Of a stretch of 64,000 nt of DNA, positions 29,737 to 38,844 are shown one piece after another. The position numbers were made by a program, and so were the translations under genes. The notes beneath the pieces were generated by a model, which saw only the letters and a program-made list of their open reading frames with translations, was not told the origin of the DNA and searched no databases. Location: positions 1-64,000 of the forward strand of contig CAILTK010000028.1 of the NCBI GenBank assembly GCA_903837135.1. Reading direction: 5' to 3'. Each line of letters starts with the position of its first letter. Positions within the stretch are counted from its first letter, which is position 1. The stretch is from an uncultured Caulobacterales bacterium (GTDB taxonomy: Bacteria > Pseudomonadota > Alphaproteobacteria > Caulobacterales > Caulobacteraceae).

Positions 29737-30279
29737 TTAGGGTCGTACGAGCGGCGAAGCATCCTTTCCCACCGGCGCACGCGCAGCCAGTGCGGCGGAC
29801 GTCTCCCCGCTGACCGGATCGGTCCAGTCGGGCATGAGCTCCGCCAGCGGGCCCATCACGAACCGGCGTTCGGCGGCGCGCGGGTGCGGCAGGATCGGCG
29901 GCTCCGCCGACACCGTCCGCCCATAGGCGATCAGGTCGAGATCCAGGGTCCGCGGCGCGTTGCGCTCGCCGCGCTTGCGCCCGAAGCCGTCCTCGATCGC
30001 ATGAAGCCGGATCAGCAGCGAGGCCGGCGTCAGCTGCGTCTCGACAAGCACGACGGCATTGCGATACTCACCCGCTCCCGGGTCGGGCCAGGCTTCCGAC
30101 CGCCAGAGGCGCGAGCGTGCCGTGACCGTGATACCGTTCTCGCCGAGCGCCCGAATCGCACGCTCCAGGAGTTCGCCCGGAGACCCCCAGTCGCCCGCCA
30201 TATTGCTTCCCAGCGCCACCACGATCGCCGTGTCGCACTGATTTGATCCGCGCCGATTTTGATCAAGGATATCCACCAA
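29737..30279 (-). CDS. folK: 2-amino-4-hydroxy-6-hydroxymethyldihydropteridine pyrophosphokinase
   Basis: FolK activates the pterin precursor with ATP in folate synthesis. The core begins IVVALGSNMAGDWGSP and includes RSRLWRSEAW, YRNAVVLVET and ERNAPRTLDLDLIAYG, all typical. The start is uncertain: no ATG exists. TTG (30279), GTG (30276) and an internal GTG (30222) are possible, and the outermost is given. With this start the gene abuts head-to-head with the NYN gene, whose ATG begins at 30279 on the other strand. Confidence 0.9.
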   Translation of the reverse strand: MVDILDQNRRGSNQCDTAIVVALGSNMAGDWGSPGELLERAIRALGENGITVTARSRLWRSEAWPDPGAGEYRNAVVLVETQLTPASLLIRLHAIEDGFGRKRGERNAPRTLDLDLIAYGRTVSAEPPILPHPRAAERRFVMGPLAELMPDWTDPVSGETSAALAARAPVGKDASPLVRP

Positions 30280-30872
30280 TGACCTTTTATCCGAACGATA
30301 GGATCGCCCTGTTTATCGACGGCGCCAATCTCTACTCCGCCGCCAAGTCGCTGAACTTCGACATCGATTACAAGAAGCTGCTCGACGAGTTCCGCAAGCG
30401 CGGCGTGCTGGTGCGCGCCTACTATTACACCGCCATCATCGAGGATCAGGATTATTCGCCGCTGCGGCCGCTGGTCGACTGGCTCGACTACAACGGCTTC
30501 ACCATGGTGACCAAGGCGGCCAAGCGCTACACCGAATACGGCACCGGCCTGACCCGCACCAAGGGCAATATGGACATCGAGATCGCCGTCGACATGATGG
30601 AGATCTGCGGCCATGTGGACCATGTGGTGCTGTTTTCCGGCGACGGCGACTTCCGCCGCCTGGTGGAGGCGGTGCAGCGCAAGGGGGTGCGGGTGACCGT
30701 GGTCTCGACCGTCAAATCGCAGCCGCCGATGGCGTCGGACGACCTGCGCCGTCAGGCCGACACCTTCGTCGACCTGATGGACCTGGCCACCCTGATCGGT
30801 CGCCCGGCCCGGCCGCCGATGGAGCGCCGCTACGCCCAGGATGTGGACGAGCGGGAAGCGGACACCGTCTGA
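30279..30872 (+). CDS. NYN-domain ribonuclease-like protein (LabA/DUF88 family)
   Basis: The 197-residue protein has the PIN-like NYN fold with conserved acidic residues: Asp in ALFIDGANLY, Asp in GNMDIEIAVDMM, and the GDGDF motif in VVLFSGDGDFRRLVEAVQRKG. These residues suggest metal-dependent RNA cleavage, by analogy with the family. AAGGA lies nine bases before the ATG at 30279. Its position between folK and the uracil-DNA glycosylase is a conserved alphaproteobacterial context. The true substrate is not known. Confidence 0.9.
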   Translation: MTFYPNDRIALFIDGANLYSAAKSLNFDIDYKKLLDEFRKRGVLVRAYYYTAIIEDQDYSPLRPLVDWLDYNGFTMVTKAAKRYTEYGTGLTRTKGNMDIEIAVDMMEICGHVDHVVLFSGDGDFRRLVEAVQRKGVRVTVVSTVKSQPPMASDDLRRQADTFVDLMDLATLIGRPARPPMERRYAQDVDEREADTV

Positions 30873-31548
30873 GCCGACCGGGTTCCGAACCTTGAACGCC
30901 CGACCCATCAATCCCGAGCCGCCGAGGGATTGCCCCCTTTGCCCGCGGCTGGTGGCCTACCGCGAAGCGAACCGGGCGGCTGAGCCGCTCTGGTTCAACG
31001 GTCCCGCGCCCTCGTTCGGCGACCCCGCGGCGCGCCTGCTGGTGGTCGGCCTCGCGCCGGGCCGCAAGGGCGCCAACCGCACCGGGCGGCCGTTCACCGG
31101 CGACTACGCCGGCGATCTGCTGTACGGCACCCTGCTCAAATTCGGCTTCGCGAAGGGGGTCTATCAGGCCCGCCCCGACGACGGCCTGACCCTGGTCGAC
31201 TGCATGGTCTCCAACGCCGTCCGCTGCGCCCCGCCGCAGAACAAGACCTTGCCGATCGAGGAGGCGACCTGCCGGCCGTTCCTGCAGGCGCGGATCGAGG
31301 CCCTGCCGAACCTCCGCGCCATCGTCGTGCTCGGCGACGTGGCGCGCAAGAATGTGCTGAAGGCGCTCGGCGCGCGGGGCAACGCGGCGGCGGCCGGCCA
31401 CGGGGTCGAGACCGACGTGGGCGCCTACCGGATCTATTCGAGCTATCACTGCTCGCGGCTCAACACCAACACCGGCCGGCTGACCCCGGCCATGTTCGAA
31501 GCGGTGTTCTCTGCGGTGCGCCGGCGGCTGGACGTCCACGCCGCATGA
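30841..31548 (+). CDS. uracil-DNA glycosylase, family 5 (UdgB)
   Basis: The protein removes uracil and related damaged bases from DNA. The motif VVGLAPGRKGANRTGRPFTGD is the family 5 version of UDG motif 1. CPLCPR near the N-terminus with later cysteines (NAVRCAPPQNK, CRPF) would bind an iron-sulfur cluster. HCSRLNTNTGRLT near the end is motif 2. The ATG at 30841 overlaps the NYN gene by 32 bases; a TTG at 30892 would start closer to the conserved domain. It overlaps the MFS gene by 4 bases (ATGA). Confidence 0.9.
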   Translation: MWTSGKRTPSEPTGFRTLNARPINPEPPRDCPLCPRLVAYREANRAAEPLWFNGPAPSFGDPAARLLVVGLAPGRKGANRTGRPFTGDYAGDLLYGTLLKFGFAKGVYQARPDDGLTLVDCMVSNAVRCAPPQNKTLPIEEATCRPFLQARIEALPNLRAIVVLGDVARKNVLKALGARGNAAAAGHGVETDVGAYRIYSSYHCSRLNTNTGRLTPAMFEAVFSAVRRRLDVHAA

Positions 31549-32828
31549 GCCCGCGCGAACCGATGCTGGAGCCCGAATCGCCGACCGTGGCGGGTCGCGC
31601 GGCCGTGGCCTTCATCTTCGTCACCGTCCTGCTGGACATGATGGCGTTCGGCATGGTGGCGCCCGTGCTGCCCAAGCTGGTGTCCGAGTTCGTGCGCCAG
31701 GACGCCACCTCGGCGACCCTGATCTACACCCTGTTCAACACCACCTTCGCCCTGCTGCAGTTCCTGTTCTCGCCGCTGGTGGGCGCCCTGTCCGACCGGT
31801 TCGGCCGGCGACCCCTGATCCTGGCCTCCAACATCGGGCTCGGGCTCAACTACGCCCTGATGGCCTGGGCCCCGAACCTCGGCTGGCTGTTTCTCGGCCG
31901 GGCGATCTCGGGGGTGACGGGCGCCAGCTACGGCACCGCCTCGGCCTACATCGCCGACACCACGCCGCCCGAGAAGCGCGCCGGCGCCTTCGGCATCCTC
32001 GGCGCCGCCTTCGGGGTGGGGTTCATGATCGGGCCATCGCTGGGCGGCGTGCTCGGCGAGTATTTCGGGCCGCGCGCGCCCTTCGTCGTCGCCGCCGCCT
32101 TCAGCCTTCTCAACGCCGTCTACGGCTTCTTCGTCCTGCCAGAATCCCTGCCCAAGGCGCTGCGCTCGACCATGCGGCTGAAGAAGGCCAATCCGTTCGG
32201 CGCCCTGGTGCTGCTGCGCCGTCACCCGGACCTTTTGGCCCTGGCCTCGACCCAGTTCCTGTCGACCCTGGCCCAGGTGTCGCTGCCATCCACCGTCGTG
32301 CTCTACGCCATGTACCGCTACCACTGGACGCCGCTGGCCATCGGCCCGGCGCTGACGGTGGTGGGAATCTCCCTGGCGGTGGTGCAGGTGGGCGTGGTCG
32401 GCCGGTTCGTGAAGCGGTTCGGCAACCGCATCACCCTCGTCACCGGCCTGGCGTTCGGGGCGGCGGGCCTGTTCATCGTCGGCCTGGCCCCCAGCGGCCC
32501 CTGGTTCTGGCTCGCCGCGCCGGTGATCGCCTTCTGGGGCCTGGCGGGCCCGGCGGTGCAGACCATGATGACCCACCACGTGGAGTCCTACGAGCAGGGC
32601 CTGCTGCAAGGCGCCAACGCCAGCCTGACCGGCATCGCCGAACTGGTCGGTCCGGCGATCTTCGGCTTCACCTTCGCCTTCTTCCTCACGCCCGGCCATT
32701 CGCCCGCCGCCTATGGCGCGCCCTTCGTGCTGGCCGGGACGCTTCTGACCGCCACCGCCGCCTTCGCCTACTTCGCCACCCGCGGCGAGGCGGACGACGA
32801 GGCGGAGGAGGATGCGGAGGGGGTGTGA
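31545..32828 (+). CDS. MFS transporter of the TetA/DHA1 type
   Basis: A 12-helix major facilitator superfamily protein of 427 residues. Motif A is visible as GALSDRFGRRPLIL between helices 2 and 3. Helix 5 has the drug:proton antiporter pattern GILGAAFGVGFMIGPSLGG (motif C). Overall it resembles tetracycline/multidrug efflux proteins, but substrate cannot be read from sequence and no drug resistance should be assumed. The C-terminus is a short acidic tail (EADDEAEEDAEGV). Confidence 0.88.
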   Translation: MSPREPMLEPESPTVAGRAAVAFIFVTVLLDMMAFGMVAPVLPKLVSEFVRQDATSATLIYTLFNTTFALLQFLFSPLVGALSDRFGRRPLILASNIGLGLNYALMAWAPNLGWLFLGRAISGVTGASYGTASAYIADTTPPEKRAGAFGILGAAFGVGFMIGPSLGGVLGEYFGPRAPFVVAAAFSLLNAVYGFFVLPESLPKALRSTMRLKKANPFGALVLLRRHPDLLALASTQFLSTLAQVSLPSTVVLYAMYRYHWTPLAIGPALTVVGISLAVVQVGVVGRFVKRFGNRITLVTGLAFGAAGLFIVGLAPSGPWFWLAAPVIAFWGLAGPAVQTMMTHHVESYEQGLLQGANASLTGIAELVGPAIFGFTFAFFLTPGHSPAAYGAPFVLAGTLLTATAAFAYFATRGEADDEAEEDAEGV

Positions 32829-32843
32829 GGCGCCCCAATGGGT

Positions 32844-32883
32844 GTCATCCCCGGGCGTAGCGTAGCGGAGACCCGAGCATGAC
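32844..32883. repeat. dispersed palindromic repeat, family A (short form)
   Basis: GTCATCCCCGGG at one end and CCCGAGCATGAC at the other enclose GTAGCGGAGACCCG, the same phrase as in the copy at 2386-2480, but the internal part is deleted. It lies between the convergent ends of the MFS gene and smpB. Confidence 0.6.
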
Positions 32884-32916
32884 TGCACATTTTGGCGGCA
32901 AGCAAGGGCCCCTTCC

Positions 32917-33387
32917 CTACCCCTTGTCGCGCATCAGCCGGGCCTTGTCGCGCGACCAGTCGCGGTCGGCTTCGGTCTGGCGCTTGTCGTGGATCTTCTT
33001 GCCCTTGGCCATGGCGAGCTCGAGCTTGGCCCGGCCCTTGTCGTCCCAGAACAGCTTCAAGGGCACGATGGTGCGGCCCTCGCGCTGGATGGCGGCGATC
33101 ATCCGGTCGATCTGCTTGCGGTGCAGCAGGAGGCGGCGGGGCCGGCGCGGCTCGTGGTTGAAGCGGTTGGCCGGGCCGTACTCGGGGATGTAGGCGTTGA
33201 TCAGCACGATGTCCCGCCCCTCCGCCGAGGCGTAGGACTCGGCGATATTGGCCCGTCCCTGGCGCAGGGCCTTCACTTCGGTGCCGGTCAGCACGATGCC
33301 GGCCTCGACGTTGTCGTCGAGGAAGTAGTCGAAGCGGGCGCGCCGGTTCTCGGCGATCAGCTTGCGGGCCTGAGGTTCGGCGGCCAC
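32917..33387 (-). CDS. smpB: SsrA-binding protein
   Basis: SmpB carries tmRNA to stalled ribosomes for trans-translation. The 156-residue protein contains the typical [55 protein letters not shown] and a basic C-terminal tail ([20 protein letters not shown]). A GTG start lies one base after the dapA stop, so both are cotranscribed, as in many alphaproteobacteria. The tmRNA gene itself was not seen here. Confidence 0.96.
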   Translation of the reverse strand: MAAEPQARKLIAENRRARFDYFLDDNVEAGIVLTGTEVKALRQGRANIAESYASAEGRDIVLINAYIPEYGPANRFNHEPRRPRRLLLHRKQIDRMIAAIQREGRTIVPLKLFWDDKGRAKLELAMAKGKKIHDKRQTEADRDWSRDKARLMRDKG

Positions 33388-33388
33388 C

Positions 33389-34273
33389 TCAGAGGAGCTC
33401 CGCCGCTCGCATGGCCTCGATCACCAGCGGCCGCGCCGCCTCGGCGCAGGGCGCGATCGGCAGGCGGACATCCGGCTGGCAGAGCCCCAGATGCGCCAGG
33501 GCGAACTTGGTCGGCGCCGGCGAGGCGTCGGCGAACAGGGCCTTGTCGAGGCGGATCAGCTTGTCCTGCCAGCGCAAGGCCTTATCGAAGGCGCCGTCCA
33601 GCGCCGCCTCGATCCGTTCGGCGCAGGCCCTGGGGGCCACGTTGGAGGTGACCGAGATCACCCCATGGCCGCCGTGCGCCACGTAGCCGAGGGCGGTCGG
33701 ATCGTCGCCGGACAGCATGACGAAGTCCTCGCCGCACATGACCCGCATCAGGCTCGCGCGCGCGAGATCTCCGGTGGCGTCCTTGATCCCGACGATGTGA
33801 GGCAGCAAGGCCAGCCGGGCCAGGGTGTCGTTGGCGATGTCGGATCCCGTGCGCGAGGGCACATTGTAGACGACCACGGGAAGGTCGACCGCATCGTTGA
33901 TCGCCTTGTAGTGCAGATAGAGCCCTTCCTGGCTGGGGCGGTTGTAATAGGGCGTGACCACTAGGGCGGCGTCGGCCTTCACCGCCTTCGCATGGCGCAC
34001 CAGGGCGATCGCTTCGTCGGTGGCGTTGGAGCCGGCGCCGGCGATGACGCTGATCCGCCCGTTCACGATCTCGACGCACAGCTCGACCACGCGCTTGTGC
34101 TCCTCGGTCGACAGGGTCGCCGTCTCGCCGGTGGTGCCGACCGGGACGACGCCGCGCACCCCGCCGGCGATCTGCAGCTCCAGAAGGCGTTCGAACGCGG
34201 TCTCATCGATCCGGTCATCGCGGAACGGCGTGACCAGGGCGGTAATCACACCCTGGAACATGGGCTTGGCCAT
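33389..34273 (-). CDS. dapA: 4-hydroxy-tetrahydrodipicolinate synthase
   Basis: DapA condenses pyruvate with aspartate semialdehyde, the first step toward lysine and diaminopimelate. The TIM-barrel protein starts [17 protein letters not shown] (ATG at 34273). An upstream TTG at 34294 would add seven residues. Conserved elements are [14 protein letters not shown], the tyrosine in [10 protein letters not shown] and the Schiff-base lysine in [12 protein letters not shown] promoter-like site at 34327-34351 drives it with smpB downstream. Confidence 0.95.
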   Translation of the reverse strand: MAKPMFQGVITALVTPFRDDRIDETAFERLLELQIAGGVRGVVPVGTTGETATLSTEEHKRVVELCVEIVNGRISVIAGAGSNATDEAIALVRHAKAVKADAALVVTPYYNRPSQEGLYLHYKAINDAVDLPVVVYNVPSRTGSDIANDTLARLALLPHIVGIKDATGDLARASLMRVMCGEDFVMLSGDDPTALGYVAHGGHGVISVTSNVAPRACAERIEAALDGAFDKALRWQDKLIRLDKALFADASPAPTKFALAHLGLCQPDVRLPIAPCAEAARPLVIEAMRAAELL

Positions 34274-34326
34274 TGGGGGAAGTTGCTCATTCAACGGCGG
34301 CCGGTCCGATGCGGCCGCACAGGTTC

Positions 34327-34351
34327 ATTATAACGCAGAATATCGGCGCAA
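34327..34351 (-). promoter_or_regulatory. candidate promoter of dapA-smpB
   Basis: On the minus strand TTGCGC, a 13-base spacer and a perfect TATAAT are seen. This fits the short-spacer pattern of Caulobacter housekeeping promoters and gives a leader of about 45 bases to the ATG at 34273. A small inverted repeat GCTTGC-CC-GCAAGC (34355-34368) abuts the -35 side. Confidence 0.5.
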
Positions 34352-34421
34352 AAGGCTTGCCCGCAAGCATGGTTACGCCGAAAAACGGACGCAGATGAAG
34401 CGCCTCAGGAGGTGCATGCGC

Positions 34422-36605
34422 ATGTCGCCTCTCAAACTCGCCCTGGTTTCCGCCGCCGCCCTCGCCGCCAGCGTGGCGGCGGTCGCCGATCCGGTGCCCT
34501 ACGCCAGCCTGCCGGGCGCCCACCCGTCGCCCACGGGCGCGCCGGCGGCCGCGCCCTACCCGTCCCTTCCGTATCAAGCCACGGGCGCGCCGTCCTACGG
34601 CTCCGAATCGGCCAAGCTGCGCGACGCGCTCGAGGCGGCCAAGAGCGGCGATGTCGACCATGCCCGCGCCGTCCAGGCGAGCCTGGCCAACCCGCTGGCC
34701 CGTCGCATCGTCACCTGGGCCCTGGTCGACAACGACGCCACCCGGCTCGGCTATTTCGACCTCGACACCGCACGGCGGGATCTGTCGGGCTGGCCGCGCG
34801 CGGCGCGGCGCCAGCAGGCGACCGAAAAGGCGCTGGAGACCTCCGGGCTCTCGCCGCAGGCGACCATCGCCTTTTTCGACGGCAAGGAGCCTGAGACGGC
34901 GGAGGGCGCCATGGCCCTCGCCTCGGCCTACCAGTCGCAGGGGCGGCAGGCCGACGCCCAGGCCCTGATCCGGCGGGTCTGGCGCGACAAGCCGTTCGAG
35001 GCCGAGGCGCAGGCGCGGATGCTCGGACGCTGGGGGTCCACCCTCACGGCCGACGACAACGCCCGCCGGCTCGACATCCTGCTCTACGGCCAGCAGGGGC
35101 CGGCGGCGCGGGCGATGATCGACCTGGTCTCGCCCGACCTGCAGGCCGAGGCGCAGGCGCGCATGGCCCTGCGCGCCGACCGCAACGACGCTCCCGCCGC
35201 CGTCGACCGCGTGCCCGCCGCCCTGCAGAACGACCCCGGCCTGGCCTTCGAGCGCGCGCGCTATTACCGCAAGCGCAACCTGGAGACCCTCGCCGTCCCG
35301 TTCCTGCGCGCCCTGCCGAACGATCTTCCGCCCGAGGTCGCCGCCCAGATCTGGCCCGAGCGCCGCGGGCTGATGATGGCGGCCCTGCGCACCGGCGATC
35401 TCGTCGCCGCCCACCAGGCCGCCGCCCGGCACGGGCTCGCGGCCGGCGCCGACTTCGCCGAGGCCGAGTTCTTCGCCGGCTGGATCGACCTCAAGACCCA
35501 CGACCCGCGCGAGGCCGACGAGCATTTCGCCCGCCTGGCGTCCATGGGCGCCTCGCCGATCACCCTGTCGCGCGCCTACTATTGGCGAGGACGGGCGGCC
35601 GAGGCGCGCGGCGAAACGGCCGCGGCGAACGGCTATTACGGTCAGGGCGCCGCCTTCGTCACCGCCTTCTACGGCCAGCTCGCCGCCGAGAAGATCGGTC
35701 GCACGACCCTCAGCCTGCCCACCGATCCCCAGCCGACCGCCGCGGACCGCGAGCGGTTCGAGGGCCGCGACCTCGTCCGCGCCGCACGCATGCTGGCGGA
35801 CGCGGGCGAGCGCGAGATCTTCCGGGTCTTCGTGCTGGCCGCCGACGACGGCCTGCCGTCGGGCGAGGAGTACGCCCTGCTGAGCGACCTCGCCCGCCAG
35901 TACGGCGACCAGGATCTCTCCATGCGCGTGGCGCGCGCGGCGGCGCAGCGCGGCTTTCTTCTGCCCGAACGCGGCTATCCGATCCGCATGCCGCCCGCCG
36001 GCGGCGGGCTGCCCGAACCGGCGTTCAGCCTGGCGATCATCCGCCAGGAGAGCAACTTCGACCCGGCCCAGCGCTCGGGCCCGGGCGCGCGCGGCCTGAT
36101 GCAGGTCATGCCCTCGACCGCGCAGGCGATCGCCCGGCACATCGGGGTCAGCTATTCGGCGTCGCGCCTGAACGAGCCGGAGTACAACATGCAGCTCGGC
36201 ACCGCGGTGCTGCAGCAGATGCTGGACGACGAGGGCGGTTCGTATCTTCTGACCGCCGCCGCCTACAACGCCGGGCCCGGCCGGGCGGCGCAGTGGATCA
36301 CCACCTGCGGCGACCCGCGCGGCGCCTCGACCGATCCGGCCGACTTCATCGAATGCATCTCCATCGCCGAGACCCGCAACTATGTGATGCGGATCCTGGA
36401 GACCACCCAGGTCTATCGCGCCCGCCTGGCCGGCGGCTCGGCGCCCCTGACGCTCAGCGCCGACCTCAAGCGCGGCGGCTGGACCCCCGGCGGCTCGACC
36501 ACCGGCCCCGGCCCGCAGCCCTATGTGGCGACGCCCTCGCCGTACTTCCCCGGCGCGGCCCCGGCCGCGAGCGCGGCCAGCGCCAGCCCGCCCGCGCGGC
36601 GGTGA
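34422..36605 (+). CDS. slt: soluble lytic murein transglycosylase
   Basis: This exported enzyme cleaves peptidoglycan glycan strands with 1,6-anhydro product formation. The ATG at 34422 is chosen for AGGAGG nine bases upstream and for a clean signal peptide ending near VAAVA-DP; ATGs at 34395 and 34416 are possible. It has 727 residues: a long helical superhelix in the N-terminal two thirds and a C-terminal SLT domain with catalytic Glu543 in IIRQESNFDP, then GLMQVMPSTAQ and AAAYNAGPGRAAQW. The C-terminal tail is Gly/Pro-rich. It is divergent from dapA. Confidence 0.93.
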   Translation: MSPLKLALVSAAALAASVAAVADPVPYASLPGAHPSPTGAPAAAPYPSLPYQATGAPSYGSESAKLRDALEAAKSGDVDHARAVQASLANPLARRIVTWALVDNDATRLGYFDLDTARRDLSGWPRAARRQQATEKALETSGLSPQATIAFFDGKEPETAEGAMALASAYQSQGRQADAQALIRRVWRDKPFEAEAQARMLGRWGSTLTADDNARRLDILLYGQQGPAARAMIDLVSPDLQAEAQARMALRADRNDAPAAVDRVPAALQNDPGLAFERARYYRKRNLETLAVPFLRALPNDLPPEVAAQIWPERRGLMMAALRTGDLVAAHQAAARHGLAAGADFAEAEFFAGWIDLKTHDPREADEHFARLASMGASPITLSRAYYWRGRAAEARGETAAANGYYGQGAAFVTAFYGQLAAEKIGRTTLSLPTDPQPTAADRERFEGRDLVRAARMLADAGEREIFRVFVLAADDGLPSGEEYALLSDLARQYGDQDLSMRVARAAAQRGFLLPERGYPIRMPPAGGGLPEPAFSLAIIRQESNFDPAQRSGPGARGLMQVMPSTAQAIARHIGVSYSASRLNEPEYNMQLGTAVLQQMLDDEGGSYLLTAAAYNAGPGRAAQWITTCGDPRGASTDPADFIECISIAETRNYVMRILETTQVYRARLAGGSAPLTLSADLKRGGWTPGGSTTGPGPQPYVATPSPYFPGAAPAASAASASPPARR

Positions 36606-36613
36606 CCTTGCAT

Positions 36614-36640
36614 AGCTGCTCCCCCTCTGAGGGAGCAGCT
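36614..36640. terminator. perfect 10-bp stem hairpin between convergent genes
   Basis: AGCTGCTCCC (36614-36623) and GGGAGCAGCT (36631-36640) form a perfect stem with a 7-base loop between the ends of slt and the dehydratase gene. It could stop transcription from both sides although no T-tract follows. The sequence is related to the second hairpin of the family B repeats. Confidence 0.5.
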
Positions 36641-36648
36641 TGGAGGAA

Positions 36649-37638
36649 TCAGCCCAAAGCCTGCTGGAACACGTCCGGGTCGACGTTGCCGCCCGAGGCG
36701 ATGATCACCACGGTCTGGCCTTTCAGGTCGAGCTTGCCGGCGAGGGCGGCGGCCAGGGCGACGCAGCCGCCGGGCTCGATCACGAGCTTGAGCCAGCGGA
36801 AGGCGAAGGCCATGGCCCGCAGCACCTCCTCGTCGCTCACCGTCAGCGCCCCGGCCAGCCGGGGCTGATTGATCGAGAAGGTCAGCTCGCCCGGCGTCGG
36901 CGTCAGCAGGGCGTCGCACAGGCCGCCGGCGGTGCGGGCGTTGGTCTCGCGCCGGCCCGAGGCCAGGCTGCGGCGGAAGTCGTCGAAGTCTTCGGGCTCG
37001 ACCGCATAGCACCGCGCCCCGGGCGTGGTCGCCTCGAAGGCCAGCGCCGTCCCGGCCATCAGCCCGCCGCCCGAGGTCGGGCAGAGCACCACGTCGGCGG
37101 CAAGGCCGCGCGCCTTCAGGTCCTGCGCCGCCTCGAGCCCCGCCGTGCCCTGGCCGGCGATGATGAAGGGATCCTCGAACGGCGGCACGAGCACCGCGCC
37201 GCGCTCGCCCACCAGCCGGTAGGCGATCTCTTCCCGGCTCTCGGTATGGCGATCGTAGAGGACCACCTCGCCGCCATAGCCGCGGGTGGCCTCGATCTTC
37301 AGCCTGGGCGCATCGGCGGGCATGACGATGGCGGCGCGCGCGCCGACCAGCGACGCGGCCTTGGCCACCGCCTGGGCGTGGTTGCCCGAGGAATAGGCCA
37401 CCACCCCCCTCGCCTTCTCCCCCTCGGTCAGGCGCGAGATGCGGTTGGCGGCGCCGCGGAACTTGAACGAGCCGGTGCGCTGCAGCGGCTCGGCCTTGAC
37501 GAACACCTGCCCGCCGGTCGCCTCGTCGAGGAGGTCGTTCGCGAGCAGGGGGGTGCGCACGGCGAGACCGGCGATCTGACGGGCCGCGTCCTGGATGTCG
37601 TCGAAGGTGGGCGCGTTCACGGTGGGGTTATTTCGCAC
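36649..37638 (-). CDS. PLP-dependent threonine/serine dehydratase family protein
   Basis: The 329-residue fold type II PLP enzyme has the Schiff-base lysine K59 in RTGSFKFRGA, SSGNHAQAVA and the phosphate-binding SGGGLMAG. It lacks the C-terminal regulatory ACT domain of biosynthetic IlvA, so it fits catabolic threonine/serine dehydratase or a related racemase. The start is a GTG (37638) inside the end of the TetR gene, with a second GTG at 37620. The overlap of 11 bases suggests one transcript controlled by the TetR protein. Confidence 0.88.
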   Translation of the reverse strand: MRNNPTVNAPTFDDIQDAARQIAGLAVRTPLLANDLLDEATGGQVFVKAEPLQRTGSFKFRGAANRISRLTEGEKARGVVAYSSGNHAQAVAKAASLVGARAAIVMPADAPRLKIEATRGYGGEVVLYDRHTESREEIAYRLVGERGAVLVPPFEDPFIIAGQGTAGLEAAQDLKARGLAADVVLCPTSGGGLMAGTALAFEATTPGARCYAVEPEDFDDFRRSLASGRRETNARTAGGLCDALLTPTPGELTFSINQPRLAGALTVSDEEVLRAMAFAFRWLKLVIEPGGCVALAAALAGKLDLKGQTVVIIASGGNVDPDVFQQALG

Positions 37639-38326
37639 AGGCCGTGACGAGGCCGTCGAGCACTCCGTCGAGCATCAGCCGCATTAGGTCCTCGCGTTCG
37701 GCCCAGGCGAAGTTCGGGCGCACGATCAGGAGGGCGACCAGGCCGTGGCAGGCGGCCCAGCTCACCTGGGCGCTGTCCTCGACCCGGCCCCGGAGCCGGC
37801 CCGCGTCGGCGATGGCCTGCACCGCCTCGAGGAACAGGGCGTAGCAGCGGTCGCTGAGCGCCTTGACGCTCTCGCCCTGCACGTCCGCCAGCGTGGGATG
37901 GGTGGAGCAGTAGACCACCTGGTAGGCGTTCGGATTGTCGAAGGCGAAGCGCATGTAGGCGTCCAGCATGCGGCGCACGCGCAGCACCGGGTCGGCGTCG
38001 AGCGCCGAGAGCGCGCTGTTCTGGGCCATGAGCTTGGCGAAGGCGCCCTCGCAGATCTCGACCAGGATCTCGCCCTTGTCGCGGAAGTGCATGTAGAGGG
38101 CGGTGGAGGACACCCCGACCTCTTCGGCGATGCGCCGGATGGTGGCGCCCTCGAAGCCGTAGCTCAGGAACACCCGCTCGGCCGCCTCCAGGATTTCGGC
38201 GCGCCGAAGATGCCCAAGACCCTTGGCCTTGCGCGCCGACCGGCTCTTCGTCGTCAATCCCGCGTCGTCCACCGATCCTGGCGCCCCTGCGGCGGCGAAA
38301 GCGCCGTCCGGGTCAACGCTTAACAC
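37628..38326 (-). CDS. TetR-family transcriptional regulator
   Basis: The 232-residue protein carries a TetR helix-turn-helix at about 42-90 (ILEAAERVFLSYGFEGATIRRIAEEVGVSSTALYMHFRDKGEIL) after an unusually long, disordered N-terminus. The C-terminal ligand-binding part includes ADAGRLRGRVEDSAQVSW, as in the WHG/TetR_C group. It overlaps the dehydratase gene and presumably autoregulates this pair. The ligand is unknown. Confidence 0.9.
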   Translation of the reverse strand: MLSVDPDGAFAAAGAPGSVDDAGLTTKSRSARKAKGLGHLRRAEILEAAERVFLSYGFEGATIRRIAEEVGVSSTALYMHFRDKGEILVEICEGAFAKLMAQNSALSALDADPVLRVRRMLDAYMRFAFDNPNAYQVVYCSTHPTLADVQGESVKALSDRCYALFLEAVQAIADAGRLRGRVEDSAQVSWAACHGLVALLIVRPNFAWAEREDLMRLMLDGVLDGLVTACAK

Positions 38327-38377
38327 AACGGGCGCGGAGGAAAACCCGCTTGGGCGCCGCGCGTCCCCCGCCCTCGG

Positions 38378-38842
38378 CTAAGGCGACGCGCCACAGACGG
38401 CCGCCACCGCCGCCTCCAGCACCGGCAACTGGCCGGCGACGATCAGCCGCCGCGCGTCGTCGGCGCCGAAATAGCCGATGCGGTCGAGTTCGGGGGCGGC
38501 CACCGTGCGGCCCGAGCGCGGCGGCCATTCCATCTCGAAGGGGTTGCTGACGAACCGCGAGAGGTCGAGGTCGGCCTCGGCCAGCCAGATCAGCAGGGTC
38601 TTGCCCGAGGCGCGCACCGGCGCCAGCGGCGTCAGCGGGGCGTCGACCACGAGACCGGTCTCCTCGCCAAACTCGCGCCGGGCCGCGGCCTCGGGCGGCT
38701 CGCCGGCCTCCAGCAGGCCCTTGGGGACCGTCCAGGCGCGCGCGCGCCGGCGGGCCCAGAACGGGCCGCCCATGTGGCCGAGCAGGAATTGGGGCCCATC
38801 CGCGGCGCGGCGGTACACAAGGATCCCGGCCGAGCGCGGCAT
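38378..38842 (-). CDS. Nudix hydrolase
   Basis: The 154-residue protein has a complete Nudix box: GLLEAGEPPEAAARREFGEE followed by TGL, with the metal-binding REFGEE. The N-terminus MPRSAGILVYRR and WTVPKG match the group of AP4A-type or dNTP-sanitising Nudix enzymes acting on nucleoside diphosphate derivatives. The start lies two bases after the stop of the upstream RNA methyltransferase gene, so it belongs to that operon. Substrate is not predictable. Confidence 0.9.
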   Translation of the reverse strand: MPRSAGILVYRRAADGPQFLLGHMGGPFWARRRARAWTVPKGLLEAGEPPEAAARREFGEETGLVVDAPLTPLAPVRASGKTLLIWLAEADLDLSRFVSNPFEMEWPPRSGRTVAAPELDRIGYFGADDARRLIVAGQLPVLEAAVAAVCGASP

Positions 38843-38844
38843 CT

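Noticed and set aside
31545-32828. Tetracycline resistance gene
   Set aside because: Motifs show only the DHA1/TetA-type MFS family; substrate cannot be assigned and the gene sits in a core neighbourhood.
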